A stretch of DNA of 64,000 nucleotides from Aulostomus chinensis (GCA_037954235.1 JBBMOA010000001.1:33055074-33119073), one strand, 5' to 3'. Counted from the first letter of the stretch, positions 10,620 to 20,861 are shown. Program-made: numbers and translations. The notes: a model not told the origin generated them from the sequence alone.

Positions 10620-10734
10620 TCACTGTGCTGTTCTCTGAGTTGGTCTGCTAAAGGCATGTTGAAGAGGAAGTAACAATGATATCAAACTTATTCTGAAGGG
10701 GGACCCCTTCCCTCCACGGTCACAGGAAGTGACG

Positions 10735-11005
10735 ACAGCGCTGCTAGAAGCAGGAAAGAAATGGTAAAAGGACTCAGTTTGTACAGAGCCTTTCTACCTC
10801 AGCAGCACTCCAGGAGCTGAACAATGTCCTCTCATTCACACACACTCACACACTGATGCTGAAGGCTGCCATGCAAGGAGCCAACCTACTCATCAGAAGT
10901 ATTTAGGGGTTCAGTCTCTTACTCAAGGACACTTTGACATGGTCACTGGAGAAAGTGAGGATCAAACCAGCCACCCTTTGGTTGCCAGACGGCCACGCTA
11001 ATCCT
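10735..11005 (-). repeat. dispersed repeat shared with 3185-3345
   Basis: On the minus strand it reads GTGGCCGTCTGGCAACC, GACCATGTCAAAGTGTCC, TTGAGTAAGAGACTGA, and on to GAGCTCCTGG-type and CTGTACAAACTGAGTCC blocks. The outer part matches 3185-3345 in the opposite orientation. The family is not assigned. Confidence 0.55.
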
Positions 11006-12229
11006 GAGTCATGTGACCTGGATAAGATGGTGAACTACAGCTGATCGCCACGCTAGCAAACCTCTTTTGTTTGGTTTGTTGTTGTTTAGTGACTGTGGAT
11101 GAATACACAGGAGAAGTTGAGCATGAATTTGTGTTCCCTGTTCACTTGAATATATGCAGGAGTGTGAGGTGGAAATAATACTTGGAGGAGAATGAGAGTT
11201 CAGTCTCAGCGCTATGACCTGTGCTGACACTAAAACATGTCAGCCCACAGAACAAAGATGGCAGTCCTCTGGGAAAGCAGGTACACCACACATACATGAA
11301 GAAACCCTACAGGAAGCAAATATGTTGCCAGAGACTTTTACTCTGTTTTTGTTGTTTACCCAAGTACAGGATTGGAGGGAGACTGATGGTCGCTGTTTGG
11401 GTTTTTGGAAAACAAGGAGGCTGTGGGTTCAAGCTGGATTCTCAGAGACGATTTCCCCAACCTCTACATTTGCATCTACACTGTCATCTAGTCATGTGAC
11501 TGAAGTCATCCAGTCACGTGACTGAAGTCATCCAGTCATGTCAGTGATGTCACTCGGCAGGACTGTCATTGCCGTCTCATTCTAGAAAAGAATCCAGACT
11601 CCACCTGTGGCTCCATGATAACTGATGGACCTCTGGTTGGAGGCTGGACGATGATGTTTGGACTGGAAGGAAAACTCCTTGTCCAAATTCCATTGTGTTC
11701 AAGTTTAAAGTCCCACAATCAGAAGTAGCTGAATCTGACAGGTGGAGGTTTGGAACTACAAGATGGTGATGTTTTCTTGACTTGATGCTCTGACTGTCAG
11801 GGTGGATGACAGCTTCTTCTGCTGCTGCATCTGAGTGGCTAGGATTGGAGGTTTTACCTCCCAAGGTTGTCTGGTTCCAGGGGAAATTTTAAAATTCCAG
11901 TCCCCAACCTGGGCTGTTCTGAAACTCTTCTCCTGAATCACTCCTGAGCTGCAGCAAGAACAAATACCAGTGCCAACCAGATCAACTTAATGGCTGCTAA
12001 CAGCCTCAGACACTTGATTTCCATCAATCTGGAGCCAAGAAGGCACTCACCTGTGGTTCTCCTCCAGGAGGGTCCAGGTTCTGCCATTGGGGCTCCTGGT
12101 GCCACTGCCAGAGAGCCTCAGCTGCACACTGCAACATTTCAACAGGAGATTGACATTCCTTCAAATGTCCTGACATCTTATTCCAATGGTTCTGTTCCAT
12201 ATTTATATTTCAAAATAAATCATACAATG
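11006..12229. other. unassigned intergenic sequence
   Basis: No gene supported. The stretch contains a short 22-bp tandem repeat with E-boxes (listed separately) and several frames of 60-110 residues without family motifs. Confidence 0.35.
11490..11540. promoter_or_regulatory. tandem E-box / CLEAR-like palindrome
   Basis: A 22-bp unit (GTCATGTGACTGAAGTCATCC and an A) is repeated twice plus a partial copy. The second copy contains AGTCACGTGACT, a perfect 12-base palindrome at 11512-11523 whose core GTCACGTGAC equals the published CLEAR/TFEB consensus. The first copy has GTCATGTGAC. No gene start is recognised nearby, so function is unsupported. Confidence 0.35.
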
Positions 12230-12605
12230 AGGGGTGCACGGTGGTGCAGTGGTGCAGTGGTTAGCACTGTGGCCTCACAGCAAAAAGGTTCCGGGTTTGA
12301 GTCCCAGCTCTGGCACAGTATCTTTCTGTGTGAGTCTCCATGTTCTCCCTGTTCCTGTGTGGGTTCTCTTTGGTACTCCAGCTTCCTCCCACCATCCAAA
12401 GACATGCAATTTGGGGACGAGGCTGATTGATACTCTAAATTGACTGTAGGTATGAATGTGAGTGCGAATGGTTGTTTGTCTCTGTGTGTTGGCCCTGCGA
12501 TGGACTGGCGACCTGTCCAGGGTGAACCCCGCCTCTTGCCCGTAGATGCTGGTATAGGCTCCACACCCCGCGACCCTTACTAGTAAGGAATAAGTGGAAG
12601 ATGAC
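12230..12605 (+). repeat. SINE-like repeat, near full length
   Basis: The head is tRNA-like, with a GGTGCAGTGGTTAGCACT A-box-like block and a GGGTTTGAGTCCC B-box-like block. The body follows with TCTCCATGTTCTCCCTG, GGTACTCCAGCTTCCTCCC, ACTCTAAATTGACTGTAGG, GGACTGGCGACCTGTCCAGG and GATAGGCTCCAC...CGACCC. Truncated copies lie at 588, 1700, 14165 and 19495. Frames over it up to 146 residues are repeat translations. Confidence 0.8.
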
Positions 12606-13036
12606 GACAACGATCACACAATGAAACCTGCCACAGCTGGTTTAAGAGAGCGAACAAGCTAAGAGATCTGAAACCAGTAAAAAATGCTTTTCTGTGTGCA
12701 AACTAGTGAGGGGCATGGAAGGATATTTTACCACCAATACAGAACCCAGACTTTAGTCATGTGATGAGATGGCGACTCTGATTATGAAGTTAATGGACAA
12801 AATGTGAATTGAAAGAAAATACATTAAAAAATACGAACTAAACTAAATAAATAAATAAAGAAGCAGCACAAATAACGTTTTCTTCTGCACAAATTTACTG
12901 GAATTAGACTGTATTTTTGGTCAATGAGTAGATGAAAGAGTGTCAGATATATATTATATACATGTGATACATGAACGTGGCTTTGGACAAAAGCTCAGTG
13001 AAACTGTAGGATTGTAGAATTATTTAAACGTACTAA
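12606..13036. repeat. unassigned AT-rich sequence with a shared ~140-bp segment
   Basis: Bases 12890-13027 resemble 21450-21592 in the same orientation. Shared blocks are GTAGATGAAAGAG, ATACATGTGAT, TGGACAAAAGC and GAAA(C/T)TGTAGGATTGTAGAATT. The TGGACAAAAGC...CTC(A/N)(A/G)TGAAA motif is typical of a dispersed teleost repeat tail. The rest shows nothing. Confidence 0.5.
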
Positions 13037-13115
13037 GTGGACTGTTTCAGGTTTCTTGAAGACGCTTCAGCTCTCATCCAAGAGGTGTCTTCAGTTTTCT
13101 TCACTGATGGGAGGA
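13037..13115 (+). repeat. dispersed repeat fragment
   Basis: GACTGTTTCAGGTTTCTTGA followed by AGACGCTTCAGCTCTCATCC and AAGAGGTGTCTTCAGTT matches a motif I recognise as very frequent in fish genomes, a retroelement-derived tail. The family is not assigned. The 67-residue frame over it is not a gene. Confidence 0.4.
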
Positions 13116-13289
13116 TTTATGGCTCTAAGGGGGCGGGACCTTCTCCAGAGGTGATTGACACATGCGAGCTCTGGATTTCAGAGTTGTTTTGGTCAGGTTA
13201 TGAAAGGGAAGTTGACACAAGTGGTATCTGTGTCAGTTAAAAGCCTCACAGTAATTCCATAATCTAGGAGCAGAAACTAGAGACACTTG

Positions 13290-13371
13290 CGACAAGGATG
13301 GGATTCGAACCCACGCGTGCAGAGCACAATGGATTAGCAGTCCATCGCCTTAACCACTCGGCCACCTCGTC
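13290..13371 (-). tRNA. tRNA-Ser (GCT)
   Basis: An 82-base minus-strand tRNA-Ser with acceptor GACGAGG/CCTTGTC (one G-T), D arm GTGGCCGAGTGGTTAAGG, anticodon GCT in GGACTGCTAATCC, variable arm GTGC-TCT-GCAC and T arm GTGGG-TTCGAAT-CCCAT. Conserved positions are kept, in contrast to its inverted partner at 3885. A functional gene is likely. Confidence 0.92.
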
Positions 13372-13917
13372 TGCCGACAGCAACCCTGACCTCTGAAACA
13401 GCTGAACTCTTTGGAGCCCATTTGTCAGAAATGGACCCAGCAGGAGCCACTGAACACAACTCTGACATCATCAGGCTTCTTCCCAGCAGCTTGGTGCTCC
13501 AGAAGGAAGAATCCAGACCACCGCTACATCATCAGAGTGAACACCAGCTGATGTTTACCAGTTTAACAAGCCTTTGACAGCTAAATGACATCCAAGCTCA
13601 GATTCTCTTGTCCTGGTAGAACAAGTCAATGTTGAAGAAGACGAGAGCACCAGTCTCTTTCATCCAATGCTGGAACAGCGTTAGACTGAAGGTCTGAAGG
13701 TCCCTGGTCTGGTCCAGGTTTCAACAGGGGACCAGCATCAGCCAGCATTTAAATGTGGACAACAGTGGAGGTGAAGCCCACATCAAGGAAACAAGCCTCC
13801 TATCACTGTCCTGTGCTGAGTTTCTTTAAAAAAAAGTGAGACAACCTCAAGATTTTCTGTTTCCTCTTGTAGGATTTTGCCACATAGAATCAGAGCCAAT
13901 CAAAAGCTTGTTGGACT
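13290..13917 (-). repeat. inverted segmental duplicate B (right copy)
   Basis: Reverse-complement partner of 3335-3966. Homology runs from the tRNA through TTTGGAGCCCATTTGTCAGA and GGACCAGCATCAGCCAGC to the AATCAGAGCCAATC block near 13890. Confidence 0.85.
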
Positions 13918-14160
13918 TTAACGTTGGAGGACTGAACAAGTCATGACATCATCAGTTTTACCTTCACAGGTGCTCAATTTACTTTACTTTCAATTTTACA
14001 GAGGTAGAACCTGAAATCAAAGCTGTCTGTCCAAAGAAGTGAAAGCTTCCCAGGTTGTGATGTTCTTGTCTACAGACTCTGTCTTGTATGGAGCTTCAGT
14101 CTTTAATGAAAAGACTCCTCCATTAATAACATCACTGTGCCTCTGCAGTGAATCAGTCAC
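13918..14160. other. unassigned sequence
   Basis: Nothing recognised. Confidence 0.4.
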
Positions 14161-14262
14161 TCCATCCATTTTCTGTACCACTGATTTGTTAAAGGTTATG
14201 GGGGGGTGACATTTGGTGAGAGGCAGGGTTCACCCTGAACAGGTCACCAGTCCTCAGGTCCA
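14161..14262 (-). repeat. SINE-like dispersed repeat, 3' end fragment
   Basis: On the minus strand it contains GGACTGGTGACCTGTTCAGG, GTGAACCCTGCC and the GAAAATGGATGG end, matching the 3' half of the 12230-12605 repeat. It interrupts the LINE reading frame at 14254. Confidence 0.65.
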
Positions 14263-15078
14263 CTGAACAGGTCCCCCATGTGGGATGATGGCGTTGAAGG
14301 CAGAGGAGAAGTCCAGGAAGAGAAGGCGGACATAGGAGTTCCTGCTCTCCAGATGGGTGAGGGCTCTGTGGACCACTGGTGAAATGGCGTCATCAGTGGA
14401 GCGGTGTTGCCTGTAGGCGTACTGGTGGGGGTCCACAGAGACATTGATGGAGGCCTCTATGTGGGCCTTGACCAGCCTCTCAAAGTACTTCATGACTACT
14501 GGGGTGAGTGCAATGGGTCGGTAGTCATTTTGGCCTGTCACTGTGGAGCACTTGGGGACAGGGACAATAGTGGCAGTCTTTAGGCAGGTGGGGACAGATG
14601 GCAGCGCCCGTGAGGTGTTGAAGATGTCCGCCAGCACCTTGGACAGCTGTTGTGCACAGTTCTTCAGTCCTCACCCTGGGATGTTGTCTGGGCCTGCAGC
14701 TTTGCGAGGGTTGATTCCCTGAAAGGTCTTCCTCACGTCTGCTGTGGTCACACTGAGGGGCGTGTCGTCAGGTGGTGGTGTGAGTCTGGTGCTGGGGGGG
14801 GGGGGGGGTGTCAGGGTCCTCGAAGCGGAGAAGAAACTGATTGAAGGAGTGAGGCGCTGGACCTGCTCTACTTGTGAAGTGTCATGAGATAACATTTGTT
14901 GTGATTTGGCGCTGTACAAATAAAACTTATGACTTAAATGGAAACTGTCTGGGGGGGGGGGGGGTGTAGCCTCCATCAGGGATGTGTTTGATGTCTGAAT
15001 TCTGTCTTTGATGTCTGAATTTTGTTCATTGATCTCCTGCTTCAGTCTTTGATCTCTGAGTGATCCTAAACTCATCAA
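14254..15078 (-). pseudogene. non-LTR retrotransposon reverse transcriptase fragment
   Basis: Minus-strand translation matches a CR1/L2/jockey-type LINE polymerase. The order is DVRKTFQGINPRKAAGPDNIPG (split here only by the stop that follows), then KNCAQQLSKVLADIFNTS, TCLKTATIVPVPK, NDYRPIALTPVVMKYFERLV, YAYRQHRSTDDAI and RLLFLDFSSAFNAIIP. The last is RT motif A with its catalytic Asp. One in-frame TGA follows NIPG; the frame is otherwise continuous across it. Homology stops after motif A, so the catalytic Y-x-D-D block is missing. Upstream the frame runs through a poly-G tract and an inserted piece of another repeat at 14866-14940. Inactive. Confidence 0.8.
14866..14940 (-). repeat. nested fragment of the 9463 repeat family
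   Basis: CCTGCTCTACTTGTG and TTGTTGTGATTTGG...ACAAATAAAACTTATGACTT are the reverse complement of the left end of the element at 9463. It lies between two G runs (about 14793-14808 and 14951-14964) within the LINE fragment. Confidence 0.6.
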
Positions 15079-15104
15079 CTCATCACATCACCTTCACAAT
15101 CTGT

Positions 15105-16378
15105 AAAGAACCCGGGTGTCATTTTGGACTCTGAGCTGAATTTCATTCCACACGTCAAGAACATAACTAAGAGAGGTTTTTAATCATCTTAAGAACAGAG
15201 CCAGAATCGCCCGTTCCTCTCAGGCCAACACGGAGGTGCTGATGCATGCTTTTATTTCCAGTCGTTCAGATTCTTGTAGTGCCCTGCTGCTCTCTGGTCT
15301 CCCCAAAACAACCATCTACAATCTACAATGACTCCAGAACTCTGCAGCACGTGTGCTGACGAGGACCAGAGGGCGGGAGCTCATTACACCAGTTTTAAAG
15401 TCGCTGCATCGGCTCCCCGTGTGTTTCAGGATCAATTTTAAGGTTCTTTTAGTAGTTTTTAAGTGTCTTAATGGTCTTGGCCCACCTTATTTATCTGAAC
15501 TGCTTTTGTCATATCAACCTTCGCGGACCCTGAGGTCCTCTGGCACCGGCCTTTTAGTCATTCCAAGAGTCAGAACTAAAACCCACGGGGAAGCTGCATC
15601 CAGCCATTATGGCCCAAAGTTCTGGAACAGCCTGCCAGAGAACATCAGGACCGCAGAGACTGTTGATGTTTTTAAAAGGAGGCTCAAGACTCCCCTTTTT
15701 AGCTAAGCTTTTAACTGACTTAGTCTCTCTTGTCCTTTCATTTTATCACAATATCTTATTGTTACTTTAGTCTTTTAATTATTTTATTCTACTTTTTTAT
15801 TAGCTCTTAAAACTTTTAGATTTTGTAAATATTTTATGTCATTCTGATATTTTAATATGATTGTAATTTCTGTTCTTTCCTATTCTACCTTCTTTTAGTC
15901 TTTTAGTTTTTAGCTCCAGTGTTTCCTGGTGGGGGCCCTCCACACTGGGAGGTGTGTCTGGTCCGCCTGCGGGGGCGTCGTCCTTGGGATTGTCCAGGCC
16001 CGGAGAGCTGGGGGGCTCTGCATTATATGTGGAGTGTACCGGGGTCTGGGTGGCGGCGCTCCCTGTGGTTGTGGGCTGTGGCACCTCCTGGTGAGGATGG
16101 CCCCCATAGGTGGTCTTTCCTCACTAGGATTTTCAGTGCCCTGCCATGTTCCTACTTACAGTCAGTGTGTGGTTGTGTGTATGCGTGTGTGTGTGGGGGG
16201 GGGGTAGTGTGTGCATGTATGTGGTCATGTGGGTTGGGAAGGCCGGGTTCTTAACATGTATTTATTGTATTGTTTTATATTTTATTGAATGTTGCCTGTT
16301 TTCTCTCAGTTCTGTGAAGCACTTTGTGTTGCAGTCTCTGGATGAAAAGTGCTGTAAAAAATATAAATAAAGTAAACT
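15105..16378 (+). pseudogene. LINE 3' end (L2/CR1-like) with UTR
   Basis: The plus-strand frame at 15353-15706 has the C-terminal block common in fish LINE polymerases: LHRLPVCFRINFKVLL, LNGLGPPYLSELL, PSRTLRSSGTGLL, RVRTKTHGEAA, WNSLPENIR and FKRRLKTPLF. Upstream, in a shifted frame, lie GVILDSELNF-type and SSRSDSCSALLSGLP-type segments. The 3' UTR ends near 16378 with AGTGCTGTAAAAAATATAAA followed by TAAAG, a usual LINE tail. It is 5'-truncated and frameshifted. It lies on the opposite strand from the fragment at 14254, so it is a separate insertion. Confidence 0.75.
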
Positions 16379-17509
16379 AAAGCAGACGGACGACTCGAGA
16401 ATGAGAGAGGAAAGAGTAAACAAAGCAGACTCTTTTGAGGTCTTCTCCTTGGTCCCTTCATTTTTTGAGAAGACACTGGACTCAACTGCTGTCCATGATT
16501 CTGGATTGTGTTGATATCGTTGTGAACGAGGATTAGGCCAGGTTTTGTAGGCGGGATCACTGGTGTGCAAACACACCTGACGCTGTGGAGAAAAGATGGC
16601 GAGCCACCCACAGGAGAGAGAGAGTCGGAGTGGAAAATGGCGCTGCAAACCTCACCCACCCAGGTGACACTGACCCTGACGGTGGGATTGTGGTAGGACA
16701 GAACTGACAGGTTTCACAGAGACACCTTGAATTTCTTTTGGACTGATAACGGACTGAACGAAAAGACTGGTGATGAACGGGAGAGACTCTGATTATTGAT
16801 TTGTGAGATTGACTTGTAAATTGAAATACTTTGGCCCTGAGTTTTATTTTTATAACTTTGTTTTGTTCACGTTTCCTGATTGTGTGCCAAATCGGTGTTA
16901 CATGAGTGGGTTGTTGAAAGGGAGTTCAAGCTTGGATAGAGCCGGTGAAACAAACCAACAGGAAGAGGGAACGTAGAACTAAAACTCATACATAGGCTGA
17001 ACCAAGATCAAATGAGAACCTAGACTGAGGAAACTCAAATAGACACCGTGAAGTAAACAAACAATCATAGAAATCCAGCCACCAAATTAAACCTCAACTC
17101 AAATAAGTCGGGTTAACTTCAAATAAGACTCAAAAGAGGTCAATAACCTGATTCTCCTGAGGTCTGGTTTCTGTCTGTTGGTTGGAGGGAGACTCCTTTA
17201 TTGAATGTGTGTGGATGTAAAGGGTTTGGAACCAATAGTTTTTGTTTTTCTGACATTTTCTGTCTATAAAGAAGTCGGCAGTTTTATTCACTGACTAGTC
17301 TGTGGTCTGTTATTCTTACATTAGAATCAACCACTCACATGAGCCTAAAATCTCTGGTCCTCCACCTGAAGTGAGACACATGGGAACTTTGACCCTCATC
17401 AACCATGCAGGGAGGAGTTCTCAGAGTTTGATTGTGCTGATGAATCATCAGAACTCTCCATCACGCCGTGACGAGGACATCTCAGTGTCAAATCTGTCAT
17501 TTCCTGCTG
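16379..17509. other. unassigned sequence
   Basis: No gene supported. Frames of about 120 residues on the minus strand at 16262-16659 lack family motifs and overlap the LINE tail. Confidence 0.4.
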
Positions 17510-17524
17510 CCAGTAGGTGGCGCT
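17510..17524 (+). promoter_or_regulatory. CTCF-like motif
   Basis: CCAGTAGGTGGCGCT matches the published CTCF core consensus CCASYAGRKGGCRSY at all 15 positions. Binding is inferred only. Confidence 0.5.
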
Positions 17525-17683
17525 GTGGTCACCACTGACCTGTAGATGTGTTCAGACTGGGATGTTGATCAAACCTGGAAGTTTCAAACAGATCTGACAG
17601 GTGGAGAGGATTCAGAAGAGTTGAAGCTTCATTTTAGTTGGAGCCTGAAAATGAGGAGAGACTGAGGGCTCCCAGGAGTTGCA

Positions 17684-17750
17684 GGTAGGTGCTGCCCCCT
17701 AGTGACTCAATGGAGAACAACATGTAATGACATGAACGTTCTCCATTTTT
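17684..17750 (+). repeat. CTCF-like motif plus hairpin module, copy 1
   Basis: The segment GGTAGGTGCTGCCCCCTAGT and onward is shared with 19413-19478. On the minus strand TCACTAGGGGGCAGC (17691-17705) fits the CTCF core at 14 of 15 positions. Immediately after it, AATGGAGAAC (17709-17718) and GTTCTCCATT (17738-17747) form a perfect 10-bp inverted repeat with a 19-base loop. Confidence 0.6.
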
Positions 17751-19412
17751 CCATTTCTTGACTTCATTCATCCTCAAACTTCTTCAAGCTGGAAGAGAGT
17801 GAGATCATTTAAAGTAGAGAGTCAATAATCAGCATCTCATCACTCATTTGTTCTCTGGTGGTGACCTCACGACTCAGCAGTGTGACATCACACATTTCGC
17901 TGATGTCATCCTCAAGTGTGTCACTCAGTTCATGCAGCCTTCATTGTTTTATTTTATTATTTCCTTTCACTTTGATCTTCACAAAGACAAAGTGCGTCTG
18001 ATGGAGGCACCGCTGACAGAGTGGAATGTTTCCATGTTGCCATGACAACGTGAGGCCCCTCACCTCCTCTGTTCCTTCTGCCGGTCGGCGTCAGAAGAGC
18101 AAGATGGCTGCTTCTCCATCTGGGTGGATGAGCAGCTCCTCCCATCTCAGGCAGACGCTCCCTGGCTGCATGTCAGCAGCTCCTCAAAGCTCCTTCTGGT
18201 TTCTTTGCTCTCCTGATGCTGCGCTGGTGGATTTGTCCACCTCTCATTCTCCAGGATTCTCAGCCTCATGTTCTCTCCCTCCTGTTCCAGCTCCTCCAAG
18301 TTTCCAGTGGAAGTTTGGCTTTTGTTTGCTACTTTGTCTTTTCTCCTCTGTTGGTGCTTTGAGTTCCTTTGTTGTTCTTTGTCTTTTCATCATTCAAGCC
18401 TCCTTTTGTTGAACGCTCCTCTCCCCCGTCTGTATTTGGGTCCTGTTCTCCTCCACTTTGGCCAAGAAGGCGGCCCAACAAGAGTCACCAGTGATGTCAC
18501 AGCTCCTGGATGCCCCGCCCCTTTATCTGGTGCAGGTTGTGTGATGTCACTGAATCCCACTCAGACCAAACCAGTCAGAGATCAGTGTGTTTGTGTCAGT
18601 GATGTCATCGCTGCTGACGTCACAGCCCTCCATCCAGACACGCCAGACTGAGGTGGAGGAGGTGATGTTGGGGTTTTCAAGGTCTTCGTCATGAGTGGGA
18701 GGGGCTGAGCTGGTGAATGATCAGCTGACCAGGTCTGGGCTCAGTTCAGATGTTGGGCCACTGCTGACTGCCGTTTGCCTGAGGAAGACCCAACGTTCCC
18801 CTCAAGAAATGGAGGACAGTTTTTAGTGCAGCGTTCATTCTGGTTGGAGTTTTCCTTTCCTTTGCCCTGCACCTCTCTGGTGGGGAGGTGCTCCCTGTTG
18901 ACGAGGACTCAGTGGAGAAGACTGGACCAGGACCTTCACTGGTTCAAGGAGCACCGAGGCAAAGGGAGGCCCAGACCAGCAGCCAGGGTGACCAGTTTGA
19001 AAAGCTGCTCCTCTTCCATGCTGACTTGTTGGTGTCTCCTCTTTTATTCCTGAGTGATTTTAATCTCAGCTCTCTGAACCTGAATGGAGCAGAACCAGGA
19101 AATCATTGCAGGAAATCATGGAGGAGAAATGAATGAATGAGACTTCCAGTCAAACTGAGACAAACGTCCAGGTTTGGTCATCAAAGATATCTGACATTCA
19201 TCAGTAGACTGACAAAGATGCTCATTATTATTGCAGCAGATTAAACTAGAGAATAAAGAGGGTCTCACTTTGGAAAACAATATTGCAGGATATTTTTGTT
19301 TTATCAGAGAGGCTTTAATGTCTGTCTTTGATGTCTAAACTCTGACTCTGATGTCCTTGGTGGTGACTGAATTCTACCCCCTGACAGACGGAAGGCTCAT
19401 ATTGGCGATGCA
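17751..19412. other. unassigned sequence with several open frames
   Basis: The plus-strand frames at 18026-18412, 18268-18651 and 18775-19053 are up to 128 residues. They overlap in different frames, lack recognisable domains and have no consistent splice context. No gene is called. Confidence 0.35.
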
Positions 19413-19478
19413 GGTAGGTGCTGCCCCCTAGTGACCCAATGGAGAACAACATGTAATGACATAAACGTTCTCCATTTT
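19413..19478 (+). repeat. CTCF-like motif plus hairpin module, copy 2
   Basis: Second copy of the 17684-17750 module. The minus-strand CTCF-like core is at 19420-19434. The same 10-bp inverted repeat is at 19438-19447 and 19467-19476, again with a 19-base loop. Substitutions against copy 1 (for example CATGAAC to CATAAAC) fall in the loop and flanks, not in the stem. Confidence 0.6.
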
Positions 19479-19494
19479 TACACTTGTGAGATAA

Positions 19495-19832
19495 AAATAC
19501 CTCACAGCAAGAAGGTTCAGGGTTCCAGTCCCGGCTGGAGCACAGGATCTTTCTGTGGGAGTCTCCATGTTCTCCCTGTTCCTGTGTGGGTTCTCTCTGG
19601 TACTCCAGCTTCCTCCCACAGTCCAAAGACATCAAGAGGGGACGAGGCTGATTGATACTCTAAATTGACTGTAGGTGTGACTGTGAGTGTGAATGGTTGT
19701 CTGTCTCAATGTGTTGGTCCTGTGATGGACTGGTGACCTGTCCAGGGTGAACCCCACCTCTCACCTGTAGATGCTGGGATAGGCTCCACCCCCATGACCC
19801 TTATCAGGAATAAGAGGAAGACAATGGATGGA
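19495..19832 (+). repeat. SINE-like dispersed repeat, near full length
   Basis: Copy of the 12230 repeat: CCTCACAGCAAGAAGGTTCA, GGGTTCCAGTCCCGGCT (a damaged B-box), GGTACTCCAGCTTCCTCCC, ACTCTAAATTGACTGTAGG, GGACTGGTGACCTGTCCAGG, GGATAGGCTCCACC and a GGATGGATGGATG end. The first tRNA-like block is missing. Confidence 0.8.
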
Positions 19833-20078
19833 TGGATGTTGGAAACGACTGCAATACAGTATATAAATATTCTAGTTCCATACATGGGAACCTGGTTCTT
19901 CTGCTCTTTAACATCCTCCAATAGGAATGGACCGTCTATGACAAAGTATCAATAAATCTATCAAGGAGGAAGAAGAATTCTGATCAAAGAACTGAAGTCA
20001 ATCTGGAGATCAGTTGATCTCTGGAAGGAGGAGGAGGAGGCATCCTGTGCTTTTATCTCTCTGTTCATGTCTCCTGCT

Positions 20079-20080
<2 letters not shown>

Positions 20081-20138
<58 letters not shown>
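20081..20138. repeat. (GT)n microsatellite
   Basis: About 29 uninterrupted GT units after CTGCTGA, ending in CCCAGCTGC. Confidence 0.97.
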
Positions 20139-20141
<3 letters not shown>

Positions 20142-20379
20142 AGCTGCAGCAGTCAGTTCAGGTTCCTTCAGTGTGACTGAGGGAGGTTTCTGTCCGATGG
20201 TTTCTCCCAGTGTGAACACAGCCTGACTGCTGATGCTGTGCCGACTCTGACAGTGGTTCAGTTTTTCTCAGTGGCTTTGTTGCTGCTCTCAGATCAGAAT
20301 GAAAGTTCTCTCAACTCTGAGTTCAGCCTCCACAACATCGAGTCACTTGTTTCTCCTTCCTTTGATCAAATAGCGAACG

Positions 20380-20637
20380 CTTTTGGACGAGGAGGGAGGA
20401 AACCACGGCGTTTCACTGCTTTACATTTAGAATCTCACGCCAAGCCGGAGAAACAGGTCCTGAATCAGTCACGTGGTCACTGCCAGCTGGCGAGGCTTCG
20501 GACGTCACCACATACGTCATCAAAATGCGCTTCGAAAGAAGAAGAAGCGGAAGGTTTTCGTTTTCAAACAACAAGGAAAGAAGGAGAAGTCCGTGAACCC
20601 CCGGCCTCGGTCTTTGTCTCCTGAAGGCTGAGTGGCG
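20380..20637 (+). promoter_or_regulatory. CpG-enriched putative promoter region
   Basis: It is visibly richer in CpG than its surroundings (GCGAACGC, ACGAGGAGG, CACGGCG, TCACGCCAAGCCGG, GGCGAGGCTTCGGACGTCAC). Motifs seen are CACGTG in AGTCACGTGGTCACT near 20470, CRE-like GACGTCAC and TACGTCAT near 20500-20520, and an ETS-like GCGGAAGG near 20547. It lies upstream of a TATA box and possible first exon. There is no transcript evidence. Confidence 0.35.
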
Positions 20638-20644
20638 CACGCAC

Positions 20645-20695
<51 letters not shown>
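20638..20695. repeat. (CA)n microsatellite
   Basis: CA run of about 28 units with two CG interruptions at its left end. It is the reverse orientation of the GT tract at 20081. Confidence 0.97.
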
Positions 20696-20696
<1 letters not shown>

Positions 20697-20707
20697 CCTG
20701 TCTTCAG

Positions 20708-20855
20708 TATAAAATGGTCTGTCACGTTCTCTCACGTTGGAAGATTTCTCTGACTCCATTGTGAATACAGAGATTCTTCATCTGCCACCTGAGTCTTGAT
20801 CCACTGATTCCTCTGATCCACCTCTTTCTGCTCCAACAAGGCTGACATGGATCAG
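20708..20855 (+). promoter_or_regulatory. TATA box and candidate first exon (ATG-GAT-CAG)
   Basis: TATAAAA lies at 20708-20714. About 130 bases downstream, GGCTGAC precedes ATG GAT CAG at 20847-20855, followed directly by GTGGGT, a reasonable splice donor. This is the arrangement of a TATA promoter, a 5' UTR and a short first coding exon. No second exon is recognised before the satellite at 22811, so the call is weak. Confidence 0.25.
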
Positions 20856-20861
20856 GTGGGT

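Noticed and set aside
12220..12617. Frames of 60-146 residues on both strands
   Set aside because: They lie on a SINE-like repeat whose other copies give similar broken frames.
18026..19136. Several plus-strand frames of 80-128 residues
   Set aside because: They overlap in different frames with low-complexity Ser/Leu/Cys composition and no family motif.
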